Notes under the pieces: generated by a model
Told to the model about the DNA's origin: nothing
Seen by the model: the letters and a program-made list of their open reading frames with translations, nothing else
Database searches by the model: none
Source of the DNA: Aurantiochytrium sp. KH105
Taxonomy: Eukaryota > Sar > Bigyra > Thraustochytrida > Thraustochytriidae
Assembly (NCBI GenBank): GCA_003116975.1
Contig: BGKB01000023.1
Location: 248,001 to 312,000 of the forward strand
Direction of reading: 5' to 3'
DNA length: 64,000 bases
Made by a program: the position numbers and the translations under genes
In this document: positions 1 through 12,200 of the stretch, piece by piece
Layout: each line of letters starts with the position of its first letter
Position numbering within the stretch: the first letter of the stretch is position 1

Positions 1-3000
1 TTGATCGTCACTGGCTGCAAACAACCCTGGTTTAGCGGAATAGTTTGGCCAACAAGACAGCGCAGCGTGAAGATGATGGCCGAGTACGTCACTGCTGGTG
101 GAGCATTGCAGTTGCCGAGGACTTGGGGTCCCGTTCCCGCAAAGTCAAAGGTAGCGCTACCTGTAGCTGGATCAATCTCGATTGCAACCTGAATTGGTGT
201 TCCGTCGTCCATGTAGTCCACCGTTTGCACCCGGGCAGTGCCTTTGCGCTTGACAAAGTCCTTGAGCATGTCCCGAACGGCCCGCTCTGCGTTCTTTTGA
301 ATGTGCGTCATGTAGGCGATAACCTTTGTGTGGCCACACTCCTTGATGAGGTCCCGTACGAGACGTACGCCATGATTATTGGCAGCGACCTGGGCACGCA
401 AATCAGAGAGATTGTCCGCGAGGGCTCGTGTTCCCGAGCAGTCCGGATCACTCGGGTTCGATGGCGTGCTAAGGATTTTGGCAATGCCTTCCTCTTGGAA
501 GGCGCCACCACGCACGAGCTTAAAAGTAACAATGGCCGCGCCCTCATCGGCGAGCTGCTTCGAGTGCGGCGGCATCGATCCCGGCGTGATGCCTCCAACG
601 TCCGCGTGATGGCCACGACTGGCGACCCAAAACACCAATTCTCCCTCGTCCGAAAAGCACGGTGTAATTACCGTAATGTCTGGCAAGTGCGAGCCGCCTG
701 CAAGCTGTGGGTGGTTGGAGACGAGGACATCGCCCTTTTCGATGCCCCCATGGGCACCGTTTGCGTAATATGACTGTTGAAAGCGGATTGCCGCAGACAT
801 GGCGCCAAGGTGCACGGGAATATGGGGCGCGTTGGCTACCAATCCGCCATCAGGGCCGAAGAGCGCACAGCTAAAGTCGAGACGCTCCTTGACATTTACT
901 GACACGGAGGTGCGCTGCAGCGTGCGACCCATTTGCTCCGCAATGCCCATGAAGCGGTGCGAAAACAATGCCAGTTGGATCGGGTCCGCTCGTTCTACTT
1001 CGGACGCGTCAACATCAGCAGCTTCTTCCGGTTGCAAAAGGTCCACGGTCACGTCACCAAAAACGCTCACCGAAACGAGGCAGTGGGGCTCGACGACAAT
1101 GGTGGAATTTGGATCGATAATAATGGCCGGCCCCTTGAGCGTCCGCTCAAGAATAGCGTCTAGTTTATAGACTGGTGTGTCGCACCATCCGTCGGCAAAG
1201 TATACTTGGCGCCTCTCCAGCGGTGCGCCAGCCTGCTGCATGGCAGATGCGCTTGCCTTGGAGCGTTCGAATTCGTCGTCCTGATCAGCACGTGCTCCGC
1301 TGCGTCCGCTCGCGCGCACACGCGCGTCATCAATCGAAATGGCGCGATTTTGAAGGACAAAGCCAAATTCTCGACTGTACATGTCCAGAAAAGAGTCAAT
1401 GTACGAGTGCAGCGCGGCCGAAGATCCCCGCACCATCAGCGCCGTGTCCGTGCCAACGAAGCGCATATTGAGGAAACGCTCGCACAATATATCTTGCGTG
1501 GGGAATCCCTGCTTTACGAGCGTTTCACTGGCTGCCGCCTGCACGCGGTCCAAGACTGCGTCCACTTGTTGTTGCGCTGCAGACAAGTCAGAATCGGGAT
1601 CTGTTTTCTTTTCTCCGCCGTCAGCATCGCCGCCAGGGGCCGCCGCAGCAGCACCGACGAGGCTTGCAGGAACTTCAAGTGCACAGGGCTCCTGTACGTC
1701 TTGAACGACGTCCGCGAGCCCAATGCCGTACGCGGAAAGAATTCCAGAGTAGCGGTGAATGAAGACTTTGCGCATGCCGAGCGCACGCGCAATCGCACAC
1801 GCGTGCTGACCACCGGCGCCTCCAAAGCAGGCGAGAACGTGCTTAGTAATGTCGTAGCCGCGCATCTGCGTCAGGTTGCGAATGGGTCTGCACATGGCCT
1901 CATTGGCCACCTGGATGAACCCGAAAGCAACCTCTGCAGCGGATTTTTCCGGCATCTCCGGAGGAGTATCTTTGGCAACCTCCTTGGCAAGAACTTCGAA
2001 CATGTTCTTGCTTGCCTGGGCGTCGAGGGACTCGTCTTCCTTGGGACCGAAAATTTTGGGAAAGTGGTCCGGGATGAGACGACCGAGTGCCACATTCGCA
2101 TCCGTGACGGCAAGGCGGCCGCCCTTGCGGTAACAGACTGGACCTGGGTGAGCTCCGACAGATTCAGGGCCGACAGAAAAGATACCTGACTTGTAGCGCA
2201 GCTCACTACCACCGCCGGCAGCCACGGTGCTAATGTCAAGCTGAGGGGCCTGAATGGTCACGCCGGCGGTCGTCGTCTCAAAGACGTGTTCGTAGGCACC
2301 AGCATAGCGGGAGACGTCCGTCGATGTGCCGCCCATATCAAATCCCACGACCTGATCACCGCGAAGTGGATCGTCAGGCCCCAAGCGCGTTGCAAGTCGC
2401 GTTGTTAGCGCGTACCCAACGACGCCACCCGCGGGACCTGACAAGATAGCCTTGTGACCAGAGAAGCGGTCGACGGGCGTGAGACCGCCGTCGGATTGCA
2501 TGAAGGATACGTTCACGCCTTCGAGGAGGCCAGGAGCAAAACCGCTCACAAAGGTCTCGATGTAACGCGCAATGTGCGGTGTTAGGTAGGCGTCTGCAAA
2601 GGTCGTGTATCCGCGGGGCACAATTTTGACCATTTGCATTACCTCATGCGAAAGAGAGACTTGGCGAAAGCAGCCCATTTCGGCGGCAATGCGGCCGACG
2701 AGCTGTTCGTGGGCGGGGTAAAGAGCAGCATGCATGAAGACCACAGCGACGCTCTTGATTCCCTTGCGCTTGATATCCTCGAGAGCAGCGCGGACGACAG
2801 CTTCTTGCAGCTCCTGCTCAACGTAGACTTTTTCGCCGGTGACGGCCTCTTGGATGCGACCAGAGTCGACCTTTGGTAGCTTCAAGAGGTCTTCGTTGCC
2901 AAGCAGCACGCGCTCCTCGATCTCGATGACCTCGTCATAGAGGTTTTCAGGGCACTTGATCTCGAGGTCAAAAAGCTGCGGTCGCGCCTGTGAGCCAATG

Positions 3001-3543
3001 TGCCAGATGTCGCGAAAGCCTTGGGTTGTGAGCAAGGCAAAGCGTTCACCCTTGCGCTCCAAAAGGGCGTTGGTTGCAACTGTCGTGCCCATGCGGATAA
3101 AGTCAATGTGCTCCCAGGGCAGGGGTTCGCTTCGCGGATACTTCTGCACGTGGTCGAAATTTATTTCATCCCCGCCAAGAAATAAAATTGGAATGGAAAA
3201 AAGGCCAACCAAACAAGCGAACGAGGGCGAAGGTTAGTTTTCTACTACGCTCGTGTGTTTGTTATTATTTTCTTTCTGCCGTCTTTTTTTTTTGGCGACT
3301 TACCGTGTCAAAAAATTCTTCGAGGACGCGCCGAATGCCTTCGCGAGGAGCATCATCATAGTTGCTGGGGTCTTCGCTCAGCAACTTGAGAACACGGCGC
3401 TGCAGAACCTTGACTCCGTCAGCGCTTTGTGACGCTGCGTCGCCGTTCTTTTGCGCATCGTCTTGAAGCTCAAACTTTTCTGCGTACACGTCCGTAAAGG
3501 TGCCGCCACGATCGATGCTGAAGCGCGCTTTGAGCTTCCCCAT
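1..3543 (-). CDS. OPLAH: 5-oxoprolinase (ATP-hydrolysing), C-terminus off the left edge
   Basis: Family role: cytosolic ATP-dependent opening of 5-oxo-L-proline to L-glutamate in the gamma-glutamyl (glutathione) cycle. Exon 1 (3543-3304, 80 codons) begins [20 protein letters not shown], the hydantoinase-A N-terminal signature. A phase-0 intron (donor GTAAGT at 3303, acceptor CAG ending at 3144) leads into exon 2. Exon 2 reads [19 protein letters not shown], then [11 protein letters not shown], then the nucleotide-binding [11 protein letters not shown] near residue 350, and continues into the HyuB half. The frame is open to base 1, where it reads [20 protein letters not shown] and PLNQGCL, typical of the late HyuB domain. 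About 1127 residues are present. The family is about 1290 long, so roughly 160-230 residues lie outside. An upstream in-frame ATG at 3579 would add 12 residues; I prefer 3543 because families start close to the [10 protein letters not shown] motif. No internal stop was seen in the stretches I translated. Confidence 0.95.
3144..3303 (-). other. Intron 1 of the 5-oxoprolinase gene
   Basis: GT-AG intron of 160 nt, phase 0. The donor reads ACG|GTAAGT and the acceptor GTGCAG|AAG. Removing it joins VLEEFFDT to [10 protein letters not shown], which matches the length and register of the family in this stretch. An alternative acceptor three bases downstream would drop one Lys. Confidence 0.85.
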
Positions 3544-4081
3544 GGCGGGCAACTGCGATGGCCTACTGCTTTTCGACAAAGGGCACCCTCTCGCTCAGCG
3601 AGAGGTTGGATGAGGGTGCTGCAGCGAGCTCGCACCCGGGGCGCCTCGGCTGTCGCACGCTTCTGTGAGCTTCTCGCAGGTGTTCTGCCACCAGCGGCTG
3701 AGCTTTCGGCTTTTGCAAAAAGATTTTTTTTTGTGTGATTGTGACGGCCGCGGCGCTTGCCCTCGGATTTGCCGTGATCGTGGCCAGGGGAGAGAAAGAA
3801 AGACCGGCCAGCAGCAGACTGCAGTGCGTACGAACGAAGTATTGAACGGCCCGTTCCAGCCGTCGATCGGCCACAACATGACCACTTTCATTCGATTGTA
3901 CTACATGCGATGGACTGTCTGTATGGAGGGATGAGTGGGTGGGTGCAACGTGAAGAAGGGAAGGTTTGACCAAAAGAAAGTAAAGAAAAATAACATCAAT
4001 GAGGCGAGCAAATGGCTCAGCCGCTTCGCAAAAGAAACATGTGTGGTGTGGTTTGGTGTGGAAGAGGCCTTTTACCTTGCA
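3544..4081. other. Gap between ankyrin gene 3' end and oxoprolinase 5' end
   Basis: Short random ORFs only. It should hold the 3'UTR of the ankyrin gene and the promoter and leader of the oxoprolinase gene, since both are transcribed leftward. I see no RNA gene or recognisable protein fragment. Confidence 0.5.
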
Positions 4082-4912
4082 TCACTGCTCGGCGCCGGCT
4101 TCGACGAGAAGATCAATGCAGCGCTCTCGACGCTCCAAGGTAGCAGCTTCCGACTCGTCGCAGTAAGATTCATGAAAATGCTCTGTTCCCAGAGCTGTAG
4201 CGTCCGGAGCAGGGCTGGAAAGACTCTGTCGTTTGCTGGATGCAAATGAGAAGAAGCCAAAGCAGCCAGGTGGTGGAGATTTCTGAGCATAACGGGCTGC
4301 ATCGCCGAGCGCAGCAAAGGCCACGGCCGAGGTTCCGGTGAGCGTTTGCACGCTGGCGTCAGCGCCAGCCCGAACAAGCGTCTCCACAAGAGTTGGGTTC
4401 ATCCCTTGCGCCGCTTCCATAAGAGGCGTCACTCCATCTTCGTCCTGAGCGTCGATCGAGACGCTGGCGTCCAAGAGACGCAGGACTGAAGCCTCATCTC
4501 CAGCTCGTACAGCGAGAGCCAAGGCCCCGCGGCCGTGACTATCCGTGGCGAGCGTGTTCGCGCCATTCGAGATCAGGGCGTCGACGAGGTCCGCATTGCC
4601 TACCGCGCAGGCGGCGAGCAGTGCGGTGTATCCCGTCGTTGCCTCCGTGTCTTCAAGAAAGTCCACGCCGGCCTCGATCATCATGCTGGCTGCGAGCGGG
4701 TCCACGTACACGGCGTGGACAAGCCGCGGTGTGCTCGCCGGCATGCTCTGCTCAAAGCTGAACGCTGCGCCATGCTTGACGAGCTGCGCGCCGCCCAGCA
4801 CGTCCTTGGCCGCGCGGGCGAGGTGCAGGGCTACCTTTTTCTCCTGCTCGGTCAGGGTCGACGGGTCCCTCGCGAGCGCGCCGCCGATCGACTTGGGCCG
4901 CGCGCTCTGCAT
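4082..4912 (-). CDS. Ankyrin-repeat protein, 276 aa
   Basis: Single-exon gene starting at an ATG. Residues about 50-200 hold ankyrin repeats, seen as TGYTALLAACAVGNADLVDA, GRGALALAVRAGDEASVLRL and DGVTPLMEAAQGMNPTLVET, each with the helix-turn-helix pattern and a following GA(N/D) turn. The C-terminal part has a Pro/Ser linker (KSPPPGCFGFFSF) and ends in a helix, CIDLLVEAGAEQ, that looks like half a repeat. No catalytic domain, signal peptide or membrane segment is visible. Ankyrin repeats bind proteins; the partner cannot be read from sequence. The 5' flank is an extremely GC-rich 1 kb stretch shared head to head with the ARF-like gene. Confidence 0.8.
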   Translation of the reverse strand: MQSARPKSIGGALARDPSTLTEQEKKVALHLARAAKDVLGGAQLVKHGAAFSFEQSMPASTPRLVHAVYVDPLAASMMIEAGVDFLEDTEATTGYTALLAACAVGNADLVDALISNGANTLATDSHGRGALALAVRAGDEASVLRLLDASVSIDAQDEDGVTPLMEAAQGMNPTLVETLVRAGADASVQTLTGTSAVAFAALGDAARYAQKSPPPGCFGFFSFASSKRQSLSSPAPDATALGTEHFHESYCDESEAATLERRERCIDLLVEAGAEQ

Positions 4913-5741
4913 CCTCCCGCCGCCGGCGCCCGGCCGGCTGGCCTAGCTGGCCCAGCTGGCTGGCTGCCCGTCCGCGCCTCGCAGCCCCGGGCGCTCGCCT
5001 CCCCCGCTCGCGCGCGCAGTTCTGGCTCTGCGCACGGCCAGCGCTGCTGCAGCTTTGCTCGGGCTCCTGCACGTGCCGCGCGCCGGCCAGGTCGCCCTCG
5101 CCGTCGTCGCGCCGCCTCCTGATCGCTCGTTGCAGCTGGCGGCGGCCCGCGCGGCTCGCGCGGCTCGCGCGGGCTCCTCGGGGCGTCTTCTCTCTCCGCG
5201 CCTCCCGCGCCCGCCCGCGGCCGCGAGCTCGACGCCTGGTGGCTGCCGCGGCGCGGGCTCGGGCGCCGGGCGCGGGTCCTCGCCCGCCCGCGCTGGAAAC
5301 AGCAGCACAGCAGCAGCAAGGCTTGCGCGACTCGGGGAAGAGGAATTGTTGACTGGCAGGGCCCGATTGTCGACTGGGAGCCGGCGATTGCTCGACTTGT
5401 CGCCTCGTCGATGCTGCCCTTACGCGCGCACTCACCACACTCACTCCGTCGGTCGCCGCGCGGAACGGGCGGAGAGAACGTTCCGCCTGCGGAACCCGAA
5501 CGAGGGTCGCCGTCGATAGCTTGCGGGTTCGCCGTCGACGGGCCCCTGCGGGGGCGGGGAAACGGCAGCGCAGAGCAGAGCAGAGCGGAGTACGCAGAGC
5601 GGAGTACGCAGGGCGGAGCGGAGCAGAGCAGGAGCGAGCCTCGGGGAGAGGCGGCGACGGCGGCGGCTCGCGCTGCAAAGAAAGTTCTTTTTCGGTTGAG
5701 AGGAACGTAGGTTGACTTGGAAGCGGCTCGACCTCGGGTCG

Positions 5742-5743
5742 GC

Positions 5744-5774
<31 letters not shown>
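5742..5774. repeat. (TTGC)n microsatellite
   Basis: About eight tandem TTGC units, roughly 160 bp upstream of the ARF-like start codon. Similar tetranucleotide runs lie near several other gene starts in the window. Confidence 0.9.
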
Positions 5775-5876
5775 TTTATTACGCTTTAGCCGACGGGGTT
5801 AAGCACAATCGAATTCAATACCTGCTCCGCGCAAAGACCGCGAAGGTCAGGACCGGGCCCGCGCAGCAAAAGAGAA

Positions 5877-5895
5877 CCCCCCCCCCCCCCCCCCC
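5877..5895. repeat. C19 homopolymer tract
   Basis: Nineteen consecutive C, ending 36 bp before the ARF-like ATG, so probably within its 5'UTR or proximal promoter. Homopolymer length is prone to sequencing error. Confidence 0.85.
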
Positions 5896-5931
5896 TTACG
5901 ACTCTATCGTCCTGCCCCGGCTCACCAAAGC

Positions 5932-6480
5932 ATGGGGTCCGAGCTCTCAAGACACCTGCAAGCGTGGAAATCGTGGCGGGTGCGGAGAATTCTGCTCGTA
6001 GGTCTCGATAGCGCAGGGAAAACGACCTGCGTGCGCCTCCTCAAGGGCGAGAACCCGCACGGCACACTCCCTACCACCGAATCTGAATTTGTCGAGGTCA
6101 AGTACAAACATCACAAACTCGTCATTACAGATGTCGGGGGTCAGGCATTTCTGCGCCCATACTGGCGTCACCACTACACAGGGACACAGGGGATCATTTT
6201 CGTGGTAGACAGCATGGATACGGGACGATTTGACGATGCACTCGAAGAACTTCGTGTTCTTCTCGTGGATGCTCAGCTTGACAACGTACCTCTTGTCGTC
6301 TTCGCCAACAAGCAAGACCAACCAGGCGCAGCGACGATCGACCAAGTCCGAGCTGCTTTCGTCACCAACAACGATAAGCTCGGCGCGCGACCGGTATCGA
6401 CTGTGGCGGGCAGTGCTCTTTCGGGCGACGGCTTTTATGAAGGCCTGGACTGGCTTCTCACCAAAATGCATCGACTATGA
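5932..6480 (+). CDS. ARF-like small GTPase (ARL), 182 aa
   Basis: Ras-superfamily GTPase of the ARF/ARL branch, acting in vesicle traffic or cilia. G1 is GLDSAGKTT (residues about 24-32), where ARFs usually have GLDNAGKT. G3 is DVGGQ with the catalytic Gln. G4 is NKQD. G5 is the SALSGDG segment. The start MGSELS has Gly2 and Ser6, which fits the N-myristoylation consensus of ARFs, so membrane attachment is likely. The switch I region reads PTTESEFVEV instead of PT(I/V)GFNVE, so it is a divergent ARL and I cannot assign a number. Full length for the family, with no intron. The 3' flank holds nothing obvious for 600 bp. Confidence 0.9.
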   Translation: MGSELSRHLQAWKSWRVRRILLVGLDSAGKTTCVRLLKGENPHGTLPTTESEFVEVKYKHHKLVITDVGGQAFLRPYWRHHYTGTQGIIFVVDSMDTGRFDDALEELRVLLVDAQLDNVPLVVFANKQDQPGAATIDQVRAAFVTNNDKLGARPVSTVAGSALSGDGFYEGLDWLLTKMHRL

Positions 6481-7089
6481 AGGCCAGAATCGGTTCCAAT
6501 TTCGTCGCGTCTGGCTTGCTGCCTCCTTGCCTTGCTGCCTGCCTTTCTGCCTGCCTCTCTGGCAGCTTGGCACCGTGTACCGCTGTGACAAATACAAGGG
6601 CCTGATCGTCGTAATCGAAAATCGGCGACCAACAACGCTTGACCCTTCGCGCGTTCGACACGAGCAAGGGCCTGACTACATTGGGATTTCTCTCAAATGG
6701 AATGGGATCTCAATGTGCGCTATTCAAAATTTCATTATTCTCGCACTGCTGGTTTTACATGTGTGTAGCTCTGTGATGCTGCGTTCTGTTGCGAAATTAG
6801 CGTTTCAAGCTTTCTATTCAGGGCCGATGAGAAAGTACATATGTATCTTGCCCTTTCCCTTCACATCAATATTCTCATGAGGCTCAAATATATATATAGG
6901 GCCTATTGGCGCCGCACCTGTTGATTCTAAGAGCGCCCCTCTATATGCATCGATCTCATGAATACGCCCCCGCTGTAACTCATGTACATGTACATTTACG
7001 TACGTCAGGAAATCTTTCTTTTCGCTCTATTCGCTCTTACTGCTCTACCTTCCTTCCTTTCTTTGTTTTTCGGGGACAACTGCCCAACG
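6481..7089. other. Noncoding stretch 3' of the ARF-like gene
   Basis: Presumed 3'UTR, then AT-richer DNA with a short TATATATA run near 6890. Small ORFs here show no recognisable motif. The decayed cyclase copy begins beyond it on the other strand. Confidence 0.5.
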
Positions 7090-7855
7090 AAAAAGCTCAC
7101 CTTCGCTCGTGCTCTCCATGCGCGAGGCAGTGTTGATTGCATCACGAATGATCGCGAAGCGTGGCATGCAATGACCAATGGCGGCACCAAAGCACGGTCC
7201 ACAGATAATGCCGACACGTCTTTTTATGCACCGTCCATTTGCAGTGATAAGAATGACTCACCACCTCTTTTGCTTCAAGCGCAAAGCGTGACGTTCCAGT
7301 TGCTGATCGATAAAGGGCAAACTTGTAACAGCTACTTCAATCATTTCAAGTTTGTACAAACGTGTGCTTGACCGTGAGTACGTGGAACCGAGTGAACAAG
7401 TCGTTAAGCATGCCCAACTCTTCGCGCAGCAATAGAGTTGTACCACACGAGACAATGACTGAGATAAAAAATAAAAACGCGGCCTCTCACGGCCTTAAGC
7501 TTTCAAGCGCGCCTGATGACTGCTCTGGGACAAAGCTAATCGAGCCGCTCGCAGCGTGGGCAAAAAGAGCTTTCTTTCCTCGCGTTGTCACCGGTATCTC
7601 ATTCCGCCTTGAGCCCGGGTTTCCTGGCAATGTGCTTGGGGAGCAACATATCCAAAAGCTCGTTGGTTCTGTTCTCGCTACACTTGTTTTGAGCAGCCAC
7701 GAGCTCATTCTTTTGGAGCGCTACCTCGATATGGTAGGCAAACTCATTTAGCCATGCGATGTCGTCGCTGTCGAAGGGAGCCGACTTGGCTCCGACAATG
7801 TCTCTCTTGATGATCATTGGAATGACATCTACCAGCTCGACCTTACTGAGAGGCC
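7090..7855 (-). pseudogene. Decayed GAF plus class III nucleotide cyclase pseudogene
   Basis: Fragments in order on the minus strand: (1) about 7855-7600, the end of a GAF-like domain, FDSDDIAWLNEFAYHIEVAL, then a helical linker and LLDMLLPKHIARK, the usual entry to an adenylyl/guanylyl cyclase domain; the frame then hits a stop. (2) about 7475-7365 in another frame, EELGMLNDLFTRF, preceded by FFISVIVSCGT where live cyclases have FFSDIVGFT, so the first metal-binding Asp is lost; this frame also ends in a stop. (3) about 7353 onward, shifted again, YKLEMIE for YKVETIGDAY. (4) about 7200-7105, CMPRFAIIRDAINTASRMES for the MPRYCLFGDTVNTASRMES element. Frameshifts, stops and lost catalytic residues show it is dead. 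The 5' part is absent; upstream sequence becomes GC-rich and unrelated. Confidence 0.8.
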
Positions 7856-9259
7856 TATTGCGTTTTGATTATCTGTCAACCGCGGGTTGAACCGCGAGTC
7901 TTCGCAAGGCATTCTGTTGCCCGATGAGCAAGACGCAGGACAGGCCGGCCCACGAGGGCCACATGCGCAGGACGCGCGAGCGAGCGAAGAAGAAGCACCC
8001 GACTGCGAGTCGGCCAAAGTGCCCGCGTCGGATTGACCTGACTCGCAAAAAGGTGTCCGCACGCGAGTTGGGAGCACAAAGGTTACCGCTAAACCCGACC
8101 TAGCAGGTCCTAGAGCTGACGCCACCTGTGAGTGGCAGTGGTGGCTGCAAAGCCGTGAACGCGAGAAGATGGCAAGCGAGAACACCGACCGTGCATCCCG
8201 CCGCGTCCCTGCTCCGCATCATGCCAGCGACCGCGCGGGCGACCCGCGCTTCCTGCCCTTGGGGCTGCGCACCCGACTGCGACTAGCACCGCACCGCCCG
8301 AGAAAGCAGTCGGGTGAGTAGGTATGGGTGGGTGACGGCGTGCATCCATGATGAGCTAGGCCTATAGTAGTTCATTCACTGACTCCATAAAAGACCCCGC
8401 GGGCCAGGCAGTGCACGCGCACACACGCTCGCATCAACTCCGCCACGCGACGAGCTCATGCAACCAACCAGCTAGAGCTAGCTAGCTGGCTAGCTAGCTC
8501 CCTCTCCTGCGCAGCAGCAGCTGCAGCTGCAGCTGCAGAGCGTTGCGAGCGCTGCATCTCACGCGCCTCGCCATTGGGACTCCGCGCGCGCAATCGTCGA
8601 TTGCGCGCTCGGTCCCAAAGTGACCAAACTCGTGACAGGCAGGCAGGCAGGCAGGCAGGCATCAAGATCTTTTGCGAGTCCCTGAACCCGTCGCCGACGC
8701 CGTCGCAGGTCGCTCCGTGATACCATTACCGCGCTTGCGTCTTCAGCCCGAGCCTGGCTTGCCCTCGAGGTCTCGGTCTTCCCGGGCCGGCAGGCCTTCC
8801 TTCCCTCCTCCCTCGCTCGCGCTGGCCAGGTAGGAGTGCCCGACGTTCCCGAAGAGCGCGGGCGGGCTTTCACAGTGTAAAGGCCAGGATAATGAGCCTG
8901 TCGCCGTCGCCGTCGCTCAGGCTGTCGCCGTCGCCGTCGCCGTCGTCGTCGCCGTCGCTGCTCTTGTCTGGACGGGCGCGCGTACAACGAGCTAACAGCC
9001 CGCGGCAGAACGTTGACCGCGCAGCGCAGTCGGCGCGCTGCAGAAGAGGTCGCGGCGGCGGCGGGGCGGCGGCGGCGGCGGCGGCGGCAGCGGCGCGCGA
9101 GGCGCTCGTCGCCGGCGGAGGCGCGGCGCATGGAGGCGCGGCTGCGGTCGCGGTCGATCTGGTCTCCTTGGAGCTAGCTGACTGATTGAGGGATCTGATC
9201 TTGATCGTGGACGAGGCGGCCGCGGCGCGGGACGAGCGAACGGCGAGCGAGCAGAGCCG
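7856..9259. other. Intergenic region upstream of the DUF707 gene
   Basis: GC-rich with simple repeats: GCAGCT runs near 8515, (GGCA)n at about 8636-8660, GTCGCC repeats at about 8900-8955 and GGC repeats at about 9050-9090. The long ORFs on both strands are repeat-driven. It likely carries the promoter and 5'UTR of the gene at 9260. No RNA gene seen. Confidence 0.5.
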
Positions 9260-12200
9260 ATGCGACGCGTCCAAGCGCGAGCCTCGAGGGCCGTGGGGGA
9301 TGAGGACCCTCAGTCGCCAGAAGAGCCCACCGTCAACGTGTCTCGATCGCTCCGTCGCAGGGAGCGCATGAGGCAAATGTCAAGACGTTGGATTTCCAAG
9401 CGGACCTTGGCCTTCATGATGCTGTTCGCCATTCCCTGCGCCTTGTGGCTCTTCATGGTAAAGAAGGCCTTCTCCTGGGGCCACGAGGTCTCGAAGGTTG
9501 ATGAAAAAGAAAATCGTCTCGTGGAGGGCGTCGGCACCACTTTGCCTTCCCCATCATCCTTTGCAGACCCTTGTTCGGACCAACTTGTCAGAGTCATTCA
9601 CGACAAGCAAGCTCTTCTTCAAACCGCCAACTCAAACCTTTGCCCGACTGTGCGACCTTGGGACGAAACTGCTCTCAAGAAACGCAAGAGCCGATTTCTT
9701 GCCGTCATCGTTGCTTCGCCGCAATCCCTCTGGCAGCTTGACCACTGGTCTGCATACTCCTGGCTTGATGTCGGCATTGTCGTGGACCCGCAGCGCTACC
9801 CCTCCGTCCACATTTCCCGACGCGCCCTCGGCCTGGCCAGATGGGTCTTCACCGACTCGCTTGCAAGTCGCACCGGAAAGGTTGGCGACTCGAACGAAAA
9901 ATGGACATCAATCGCGCGCGCCTTGCAAATGCGTGTGTGGCGGAGCTACGAATTTGTGTGGTTCCCCGACGCCCAGGTTCGCATGCACCCAAATCAAGTG
10001 CGACGCATGTTTGAGATATCCTCGGCGCTCGGGGTCGCCATTGGCCACCCAATGCGCGATGACGCGCGACAAAGTGATCAGAACTGGGACCTTCTCGACG
10101 ACGGCAGTGGTGGCGTTGTCTTTGACGCGAACGAACCCGTCCTCCACTACGAAGAGCGCCTCAACCTGGAGGCCCCCTTCTTCCGTGGCGATGTCTTGAA
10201 TGTGGCACGGCAATTTTTCGCGCGCTCCAAGATCATCGAAACGCACTGCGCCATGGAAATTATCTTTCCTGTTGTGGCCGGAGTCTCCAAAGTCGGGGTT
10301 GTGGACTCTACAAAGTATACCTCGCTGCAAGTCGAGGAGGCGCGCTCTGGTTACCATCCCAAATGCCTTGCAAGTCCCGAGAGTGCGCTCGAGACAGTCT
10401 CACTTGGAGCGTATTTGGCCATGCAGGAAGAAGATTCGGGAAAGCTGCGTTGGTGTCACCGCGATGCCTCGGGAGATGCACAGCCAAGCAATGCGTTGCT
10501 TGCAGCAAACCAGCGCGGCCTTTCCCAAAGCGCCATGGCCAGCACCTTCATCCTGGACCCGACCATTGAGCCTTCGTGGCTGTCTAAAACCGCCCTTCAC
10601 AAGGTTCGTTGGAAAACACTGATTCTGCTCGTCGCCAGCGCCAACTCTATGCAACACCGTCTTATCGCTAATGTCGAGGCTTGGTCTGGTTATGAGACCT
10701 TTGACCTTGCCATAGTTTGCGACGAGCAGGCCGTCGACTGTGCCGTGCCACGGAACCTGGCAGATGTGTACATTTCTGGGGAAACCAGGCATCTCGCTGA
10801 ATCCTCAAAACTTGAGCTGGCGCGCTGGATCCTAACCCGCGTGCCGAATTGGAAAAATGAGTACGAATACATCTGGCTCCCCGACCCGGACATTGAAATG
10901 TCCGCGGTCAAGGTCCAGAGCCTTGTCAATGTAGCGTCGCGCTTTGAGCTTCGCATCGCTCACCCGGCCTGGGCTGGACCTGTGTCTGCCGAGAGCTCTG
11001 CGCAGCATGTCTCTGCGGTTGCAACGAAGAAGTCGCGCAAAGCCCAAAGGGAAAACGAGTTTGGACGATCCTCGATCGAGGAGCTGCACGCGGACTATGC
11101 GCTGCGCATGGTATCGAGGGTGTCGATGAATGCCCCACTACTTCGCGTCGACGCTGCCACTTATCTGTTGCCATCCTTTCGTGGCAAGGGTGGCTTCCAG
11201 AGCTCTCTTTGGCCTCAGCTTCTGCGCGATGCTCCCATCGGCATTGTCGACATGGCCTCATACTACCAGAATGGCCCCGGGCTCTCTGATGAGGGTGCGC
11301 GCATCGAGAGAACTGCCAAGGCAGCTCCTGACTGGGTTGTCGGATTCGGCTGTCCGCTCACGATTCCGCTCGTCGAAAAGGACGCATGGACCGTCTTTAA
11401 ATACCACATGGAGGTCCGCGACCGTGGCGACGTTGACTGGTGCATTGGTCTCGGTCATCATCGCTGGGAGTACTCCTTGCTGCATCCCGGCGAGAACGAG
11501 ACCCGTACGAGCCATCCTGTTGGCTCCATCGGATGGGAAAAGGAAGCCCTGCAAAAGCTTCTTATTGACCCAACTCTCACGCCGCTATGGTATGGATCCA
11601 AGCGCCTCGCTCCTATCGCCGGCAAAGGGCTTGTCATTGTTGTGGCGGGTGACAAGAGTTTGCATCGTCCCTGGGAAAACAATCCACATTTTGACCTCTG
11701 CGTGGTCTACTTTGGGAACGACTACGACATCTTTCGAAAGTACAAGGCTGGGGCCAAGTACGCTTTTCAGAAAAAGGACATGAAGTGGCAGCTCATTCGC
11801 CATGCCTTGCTGAATGTGCCTTGGCGGGAGTATGAATACGTATGGTTTCCTGATGATGACATTACCATGGACCCCGGAAACGTGGCGAAGATGTTTCGGC
11901 TTGCGCACGCTTATGCGCTCACGCTCGGGCAGCCGGCCATTTACGATTATGGCGTGCACTATATGGACCATGTTGTGCGGGGCTCCTGGGCCATGCACTA
12001 CATCAACTTTATCGAGATCATGGCACCATTCTTGCGCGTCGATGCGCTCGAATATCTCTTTCCTCTGTGGAATGTGGATCACGTCTATTCAGGCTATGGC
12101 CTCGACACCATTTGGCCTCAGCTTTTGCGCATGGCCAATATTGGTGTCATCGACGCTACTCCCTTCAATCATACGGGTGGTCGTACGGTCGGCGGTAGGA

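Larger units (their letters stand above)
4913..5931. other. GC-rich divergent promoter region between ankyrin and ARF-like genes
   Basis: About 800 bp of very high GC with many CpG, long overlapping ORFs in several frames (a composition artefact), AGAGC-rich repeats at about 5570-5640, a TTGC tetranucleotide run and a C19 tract. No ORF here shows a recognisable motif. It separates two divergently transcribed genes, so it likely contains both promoters. Confidence 0.5.

Noticed and set aside
45-3237. Long plus-strand ORFs across the first 3 kb (45-773, 1206-2189 and others)
   Set aside because: They are antisense shadows of the 5-oxoprolinase gene.
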